64,000 bases of DNA from Aphis gossypii (Eukaryota > Arthropoda > Insecta > Hemiptera > Aphididae): the NCBI RefSeq assembly GCF_020184175.1, contig NW_026083024.1, positions 1 to 64,000 on the forward strand, in the 5' to 3' direction. A program made the position numbers and the translations under genes. Numbering within the stretch: the first letter of the stretch is position 1; the number at the start of each line of letters is the position of its first letter. Under the pieces are notes generated by a model. The model did not search any database. It saw only the letters and a list, made by a program, of their open reading frames with translations, and was not told where the DNA came from. Positions 57,420 through 64,000 of this stretch are shown piece by piece.

Positions 57420-59020
57420 AAAAGTGGGGAAGTGGGTATCGCTCCGTTGTAACATTAGGTGCCGCGTGCATCACTATTATATATTATTATAGGAGGGTTA
57501 AATTTGAATCCAATGATAATTACCATTGTATACGAAAAACAATTCTGAACGAAGATGATTTGTCAGCCTAGGATATAATTTTCAGTGGTTGGTGAAAAAG
57601 GTGGTTTATGTTTTAATGGCCTGAATACATCAAAATTTAAGTTCTTTTATAATTATTATAAGCTTAACTTATGGAAAATATTGTATTGAATTTTCAACTC
57701 TTAGCTACTTATACAAACATTTTTATGAATTATACCTACAAAATAATTTAATAATAATGTAACGTGATAAAAATAATTTTAAGTACCTAACGCAAATGTA
57801 ATTTAAATAAAAATATTTGAAGAAACTATTTTTTTCACTGATTTAAAAACAGCATGTCCCACGAGAAATATTGAAGCAATCAAATAAACTTATAGAATAT
57901 AGAATGGTGGAAAAATTATTTAAATTTTGATTTTTAGAACATGTGTTTCGTGAAATTGTAATTTTTCTATTATAAATAAATCATATTCAAAAATTATAAT
58001 TGATGTAACCAAATTAATTATAACCATTAAATTAATTTAATATTGAACATACGTGCAAAGAAACATAAAACATTAAATAAATTAAATACTAGAAGTATTG
58101 TACTTACAGTCTTTATTTTAGATTTTTTTTTTTTCGGTGCAAAGCGATGAGCCTAGGTCGCAAGCTGATTGAGTAATGAAGGCAGAAGGCAATAGCCAAT
58201 AACGCATTGATTGACGCTAACGCTATAGCAACATTCTCAACGTTTACGCAGGCACGCGGCATAATGTTAGCTATAACATTATGTTAGCATAACTATTTTT
58301 TAATTCATAACCTCAATGCACTCCTATAAGAGCAACACTTCTCTGTTAGTTGTATTGTTTAACACTTGGTCAGTTTCTGAATGAATCATAAAACATAATT
58401 ATCGAGTGTGCTCAATTATGAGTTACAAGGGTGATGGGGAGCTACCTATTTATAGACAACTGAAATTTTCAATTTTTCTGAAAATTGTTGTTTTATGTGT
58501 CGATAAAATCTTTATTAAAATCTCTATCAAAATACTTGAAAATTTAATGCAAAGTTCCTCATAAGTTATTCTTATAGTGATCAAAAAATTATAAGAATAA
58601 ATAGGCACAATTTTTTTATTAGCATTTGAAGTTCAAATATTGACAAAAATTCGTCAAAAGCATGAATATTTGCAAATTATTTTGTAGGTATAATTCATAA
58701 AAATGTTTGTATAAGTATCTAATTGTTGAAAATTTAATACAAGATTTTTCATAAGTTTAGCTTACAATTATTATAAAATAACTTAATTTTGATGTATTCA
58801 GGCCATTAAAATACAAACCACCTTTTTCACCAACCACTGGAAATTATATCCTAGGCTGACAAATCATCTTCGTTCAGAATCGTTTTTCGTATACAATGAT
58901 AATTATCATTGGATTCAAATTTAACCCTCCTATAATGTATACAAGTGATCCACATGGCACCTAATGTACAGCAGAGCGGTACCCACTTGCCCGCTTTTTT
59001 CTTAGTTAAATACACACGGA
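57420..59020. repeat. Large inverted-repeat element, copy 3 of the same family
   Basis: The left arm (about 57420-57750) and right arm (about 58680-59015) are inverted copies: AAGTGGGTATCGCTCCG / CGGTACCCACTT at the tips, GGCACCTAATGT, ATCATCTTCGTTCAGAATCG and GGTGGTTT/AAACCACC further in. Arms about 330 bases, spacer about 930 bases, with no reading frame. The terminal sequence also ends copy 1. Confidence 0.75.
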
Positions 59021-59126
59021 AAAAAAAGACTGGTTGGTTTAACCAAAAATGACAGTTATATATGGCATAACTCCACAATTGGTTGTAGTTACTAGACTTA
59101 TATAGGTAAAGAGTTTTGTTAGTTTA

Positions 59127-59490
59127 ACTATATAGTCTGATTAAATCTATCATAATTATTTAGTTACATTACCCATCCTTTTAGTTCTTTTTACTCAATA
59201 GTTTAGTTGGTCAAACTATAAAGACTAATTAAATCAACTAAAAATATTTAGGTACAACACCCATCATTTTTAGCTCTTTTTACTCAATAATTTAGTTAGT
59301 TAAACTATACAGTCTAATTAAATCAACCATAATTATTTAGTTCCATCATCCATCCTTTTAGTTCTTTTTACTCAATAGTTTAGTTGGTCAAACTATAAAG
59401 ACTAATTAAATCAACCAAAAATATTTAGGTACAACACCCATCATTTTTAGCTCTTTTTACTTAATATTTTAGTTGGTTTACCTGTACAAA
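59127..59490. repeat. Satellite-like tandem repeat, 93/187-base period
   Basis: Four units of about 93 bases alternate in two subtypes. All share TAATTAAATCAAC, ATTTAG, CATCCTTTTAG or CATCATTTTTAGCTC, TTTTTACTCAATA.TTTAGTTGG and AACTATA. Units 1 and 3, and 2 and 4, are closer to each other, so the repeat grew as a dimer. Confidence 0.8.
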
Positions 59491-59987
59491 ATAGTAAGTA
59501 CTTTTTTTTTAAAAAGTGCGTCTAGAACTACATAGATAAGTTAGATCAACTAGCCATTTTATTTATTAATTATTATTAAGAATATAGTGCTTATTTCACT
59601 AATTTTTCTGAGGTGCCTACTACAGGAAGACATGGTATTTATTAAAACTAATAGGTAGGTATGTATATATTAAAACATTAAAATACATATTAAACAGTAT
59701 ATTTATATTTATATTTAAAATAAAAAAGCAACACATAATATTCTAACAAATAAATAGGTATTAATATTAAACCTTGTATAAAATAAATAATAATTATTAT
59801 AGTAAAAAAAAAACAACAATCCTAATAACAATATATATAATGTTAAATGTATACAAGAAAAAAAATTATAAAATATTAACCTAATATTTTATGGATATAT
59901 GAGACAAGCCATTAGGAGACTTACAACATACTGTAGGATTAATACTATCTAAATTGTCTAGTAAATCACAAAATAACTGACTACCTA
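59491..59987. other. AT-rich interval without a recognised gene
   Basis: No coding signature. Poly(A) signals for the minus-strand gene to the right would fall here if the MITE had not intervened. Confidence 0.4.
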
Positions 59988-60186
59988 TAGTCCGCGACAT
60001 GAAAACTGGCCCCTGACCGTCACGAACCTAGCGGCTGTTTCGTCGCAGGGGTCCGTAATATGACATTACGAGCAGCACTGCGACAGCCAAAACAGTATGC
60101 GTTATAGGTTGAGAACCCATGGCTAACGGGTAGGGAAGCAGTAACGGGTCGCGGTACACAGGGGCCAGTTTTCATGTCGCGGACTA
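59988..60186. mobile_element. MITE, 199 bp, 28-bp perfect TIRs, TA target
   Basis: Ends TAGTCCGCGACATGAAAACT... and its exact complement ...AGTTTTCATGTCGCGGACTA, arms of 28 bases, flanked by TA on both sides (59986-59987, 60187-60188), as in Tc1/mariner-type MITEs. GC-rich compared with the surroundings. It supplies the TAG that ends the neighbouring transposase frame. Confidence 0.9.
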
Positions 60187-62593
60187 TAATGTCACATTAA
60201 AAGCCTGATAATGATCATCAAAATAATTAGTAATAAAAAGCTTACAAATGAAAAATGCTTTACTATTATTTAATATAATTAATGATTGTACTAATCCAAA
60301 TTTTGGTAAATTATTATCTCCACTATTCATACTTAACACAATAGTCATATTATTACAATTATATGTTTGATTTTTCAACTTAATCCATGATACAAAAATT
60401 AAATTATCATTCAAAAAATTTAATTTTGTAGTTGAAAAATACATATTTGTGTTATAGTTTTCTCTCTTTGACAATGATAAATTTAAAATACGCCCTACTT
60501 CCAATCCATTGCAATTAATGTTTTTAGATATAAGATATCTGTATGATAAATTTAATTGATGTTTCAGTGCTAAAGTATATAGTACATTTTTTCTAGACGT
60601 AGTTGAGTTTGCAGCATCTTTAAATTGCTTATGTTTAGCCTCAAATCGCATGGACCACATCATAGATAATGGGCCACATTTTTGTATAATCATTGGATAG
60701 TGTATCATATGGTGGTGCTTTGGCTTTAAATGAGTGTTAAACACCTGCATATAAAGTTCATGATGTTCAGATATTAGCACTTTTAATAAATTAATATCTT
60801 TAAACTTAATACTTTTACTAAAAACAATGTCTACAATTTTTCTAAGAATAATATACACTTGCCAAATTTTTGAATTTTCTGGTACTAAATCGCCAACTAT
60901 CAAACATAAATATCTCATGAAACATAACATTTCACTAGCAGACATTTTTAAAGTACCAGTAGGTTTTAAAGATTCGACAGATAAAAGAGGAGGTCTACTT
61001 CTTATGTCAATTGAACCATAGTTAAATGACTCAATTCTATCATTTAAGGTGTTAATACTAAAATACTTTAAGCTGAAAATCATTTTATTTAACATGAGTC
61101 CAATATCATACTTGCATACCCCCTCAAGTAAATCATGCATAATATCTACTGCATAATTTTCAGTTACATGGAAAGAACTAATTTTATTAAATACACATGA
61201 CTGCTTTATTCCCGTTAAATACACATCATTAATTTTTATATCAGAATTGTATGTGTCAATGTTTCGAAGCTTATCATCTACTTGATCTATTTGACTACGG
61301 CATTCAGTTTTAGATAGCTTACAAAACCTACAGGATATTGGGCAACAAAACTCTCTGTAAAACCTAAAACAGAATGAACACCTAAATTATCACCCAATAT
61401 TAGACCAAGGGAAAAAAATACACGATATAAACTACCTTTTATGTTTATTACGATACCAATATTTTCTAAAAAATTTAATTGATCGACAATGTGTTTAAAT
61501 ATTGCAAAATTTCCAATTCTGTCCTATCAAATGATTTAAATAACCCTGCTAAAAATATATAATTTATTGAGGACGATAATTCAGGTGGTAGACAAGGCAA
61601 TGAAATATATAAAGCCCCAAGTTTTTGACTTCCAGAATGACTACCAAGGGGATTTGTAATTTCAAAGTCATCGAAAAATAAAAAAATAGGCAAAACAATT
61701 TTGTTTGGATGTTTTGTTAGCTTAGAGAGCCAAATTGGAGATTGTGTTAAACTACTAATACAATTATCTGAATTATTTTCTAAGTCTTTCATATAATTCA
61801 TAATTGTAATAAATAAATTTGATGTTTCTAAAACAAGTTTTAATACTTGTTTAAGAGGTATATTAGACATTTCAACTGATTTTGGTTCAAAAATTACACG
61901 GCCAAGTTTAAGCTTGTCATTTAATCTTTGTCCTACTACTACCATATCAGGTTTAATCAAAACACCTGCTTCTTCAAAAGCTTTGAAACGTAGATGTTCT
62001 GTTTTTATAAAACTGAATGGACTTAAAAGTAAATCAAACATAGATGATATCTCTTTTATTTGATCTGAATTACTATCTGCAGACTTCAAACTATCTACAA
62101 CTTTATTTTTTAATATATGTAAAAATGAATTATTAAAATATTGAACATCATCAAACAAAACTTGAACTTCTTTTCTGGGAATTACTTTATTACTATACCA
62201 CTTAGCTGCTAATAAACGGGCATTGGTATTTAAGATTTGTTTAGAACATTCTATATCTATTAGAGGTACAGAAATTGTATTGTCAGAGGTATTAGGTATG
62301 TATTCTTGAGTTTCAGCATGAACAGCAGTAGATATATTTAAAGTTGTGTCTAATTCTCGATTTACATTAAAAGTTTGAATGTGACTATTATTAGAGTTAA
62401 TGTTTTTAGTAAAAAATAATTCATGTTGATTCATGTGATTTTTATAAGAGCGTAAATTACTAAAACTACGAAAACAAAATTGTTCATTACATTTAAATTC
62501 AGATATTGACTCTATATTATGAAAAATGTTTAAATGGACAAAAAGATGATTATTACATTTAAAAGTGTTTTTACATAGAAAACAAGACACCAT
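60184..62593 (-). pseudogene. tnp2/EnSpm-like transposase gene with C2H2 start, broken
   Basis: From ATG at 62593: two C2H2-like fingers (CFLCKNTF...H..FH; CNEQFCFRSF...HMNQH), a long helical region, then FLFFDDFEITNPLGSHSGSQKLGALYISLPCLPPEL with likely catalytic Asp. Then VFFSLGLILGDNLGVHSVLGF, CRFCKLSKTEC, DIMHDLLEGVCKYD, KPKHHHMIHYP and MRFEAKHKQFKDAAN. This block order is that of tnp2-type (CACTA/EnSpm-like) transposases found in many animals. Frameshifts near 61487 and 61325, each one base, and truncation by a MITE at 60186 that gives the stop. Assignment to EnSpm is by motif memory and not certain. Confidence 0.65.
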
Positions 62594-62800
62594 TATGATA
62601 AATTACACAGATGTTAATTATTAGATTTTTATAATAATACAGAAATAGGTACAGTTAGGTACTGTAGTTTGTTTTAAATAATAAATTAATATTAGGTACT
62701 AATTTGTATAAATAACTGAAATATTAAGAATAAATTTTAAATTTTAATAAGTGATATTTTTTTAAATATAATTATTGAACATTTTTTACAAATTAAATTT

Positions 62801-63690
62801 TTATAGATGATATAAGTCATTAATTAAAGTCTTAACTGATGGGAAATTTTTGTCATTTTTGTCCTGAATTTCAAAAAAATATTGTTGTATAAAAGTCCAG
62901 ACTTGCTGTACTTCAATTGGATATTGTAAATTTAATGAATAATATGATTTAAAGCAAATATCTAAAGCCTTTAAAGGAGTTTCTAGTTTATAATAAATAT
63001 TATTTATAACCGTATACGATTCGACTGCATTGTCTTCTTGGTTTGCTTCTACACTGTGTCCAATAATAATAACGTAAGGCTGTAAAGTAGTTCCAAATTG
63101 AATGGATTTTTCTACCTTTTGAGAGTGTGTTGTCTTTAATTCATTTGCATTCTATATAAAACAATAAAATTAACATACTTTTAATTTAAGGAATACAATG
63201 TCTTATATATGCTTGTGTTTAATTATTATCACAGATTCAATTATAATTATTATATTTTGACCATATTAAAATTATTTTTTATGAAACTTACAGCAATAAA
63301 CTCCACAAAAGTTGAAGATTGCTCTACTTTAGATGGGCGCCAAGTTGAAGGTGCATTACAATTTTTTCTTTTTTTATCCAATTTTAATGTAACTGGTTGA
63401 AATAAAAACGGTATCAATCTTAAGGCTGCAAGGATATCATTACCTAGGCAGATATTAAAAACAAATAAATTAATAATCCTTATTATTGTTATTATATACA
63501 ATGACATAATATTAAATAGTTTACCAAGCTTCGATGGAGTTTTAAGTTCTTGTGGCACTAAAGTCTCTTGTACACCAAATTTGATACTGTGTTTTTCAAT
63601 ATATTGCAATAATTTGGTTATAAACCCATCGAACTTTGTAAATAACAATAATTTCTTATCTGGATATAATTTTTCAAAATCAATTTCAAT
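62801..63690 (-). CDS. Companion protein of the tnp2-like transposon, at least three exons
   Basis: Exons: about 63690-63525 (WIEIDFEKLYPDKKLLLFTKFDGF..., phase 1 end), 63443-63292 (GNDILAALRLIPFLFQP..., GTAAGT end in phase 0) and 63151-62801 (acceptor TATATAG; NANELKTTHSQKVEKSIQFG, YVIIIGHS, TAA). Phases match at both introns and no frameshift is present. The protein is a helical domain resembling the second ORF that accompanies tnp2-like genes in animals; no catalytic motif is seen. Its 5' end lies beyond 63690, where no acceptor was identified, and the gene may extend past the window. Being on the same strand and 200 bases upstream of the transposase suggests one two-gene element. Confidence 0.55.
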
Positions 63691-64000
63691 CCAAATAATA
63701 AATTAAATATAAATATATGAATAAATTAAAGAAAAAATTATAATATATATTCAAGTAGGTAATAAGTTAAATAATCATACATTTTTTTAAAAAAATTACT
63801 GTTACATAGACCTATAAACTAATGAACTAATGGACAGCACTTAGAGAGTGATATATAGTGAACGAGAAAAGAAACAAAGTAGTAAAATGTATAGGTACAA
63901 TTCCTATAGGTACACAAATTTATTATCTAAGGTAAAATGTTAAAACCTAATTACCAATAGATAGCCAGTAGGTTTTTTTAAAGCAGGATAACTATGAGTT
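63691..64000. other. Window end without a recognised gene
   Basis: AT-rich DNA. The first exon of the companion gene may lie here or beyond, but it was not identified. Confidence 0.35.

Overview
This window looks like insect nuclear DNA, most likely from an aphid or a close hemipteran relative. It is AT-rich, has spliced genes with GT-AG introns, and carries THAP proteins, Polinton/Maverick elements and several classes of cut-and-paste transposon. The species is an inference; no ordinary single-copy host gene could be recognised. Almost every coding segment belongs to a mobile element, and elements are nested up to four deep.

Layout. 0.4-2.1 kb: internally deleted Jockey-like non-LTR retrotransposon (minus). 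3.5-4.2 kb: LTR-like sequence. 4.75-6.66 kb: Helitron Rep-like exon and a broken three-exon THAP gene whose intron holds a solo gypsy-like LTR. 7.06-10.6 kb: remnant of a reversed Polinton (terminal modules, truncated major capsid gene, BIR gene) cut by minisatellites, then a broken C2H2 zinc-finger exon. 13.0-13.3 kb: tandem array of splice-acceptor-like units. 13.6-47.5 kb: one DDE-transposase-like/Ulp1-like/PHD gene, split into three by two insertions.

The first insertion (14514-41796) is a 27-kb Polinton with terminal inverted repeats of roughly 380-450 bp and a 6-bp target duplication, TCTCAC. It encodes a BIR protein, two unknown proteins, small coiled-coil proteins, protein-primed DNA polymerase B, an integrase with chromodomain, an integrase-linked protein, packaging ATPase, a small core-like protein, adenain-type protease, and minor and major capsid proteins. 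Later insertions hit it: a high-copy repeat (20.0-21.7 kb), a gypsy-like solo LTR inside PolB (TSD CTAT), and a piggyBac inside the minor capsid gene (TTAA). The piggyBac is itself interrupted by a THAP9-like P element with an 8-bp TSD. The second insertion into the DDE gene is a hAT transposon (42.75-45.78 kb) that has lost its 5' end.

47.5-53.4 kb is mostly non-coding AT-rich DNA with inverted and tandem repeats. 53.7-55.0 kb is a second, older THAP9/P-like gene fragment. 55.2-56.9 kb (minus) is a two-exon gene for a Gly-rich, CCHC zinc-knuckle, Ala-rich coiled-coil protein, which I reconstructed from matching splice phases. 56.2-59.5 kb holds copies of a high-copy inverted-repeat element and a satellite-like array. 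60.0-63.7 kb (minus) is a two-gene transposon (tnp2/EnSpm-like gene plus companion), with a 199-bp MITE cutting the 3' end of the first gene.

How the genes work together: the Polinton set (INT, PolB, PRO, ATPase, two jelly-roll capsid proteins) is the usual self-synthesising, virus-like module. The copy here is inactive because it carries insertions and many single-base frameshifts. Those frameshifts cluster in A/T homopolymers across unrelated elements, so some may be sequencing or assembly errors.
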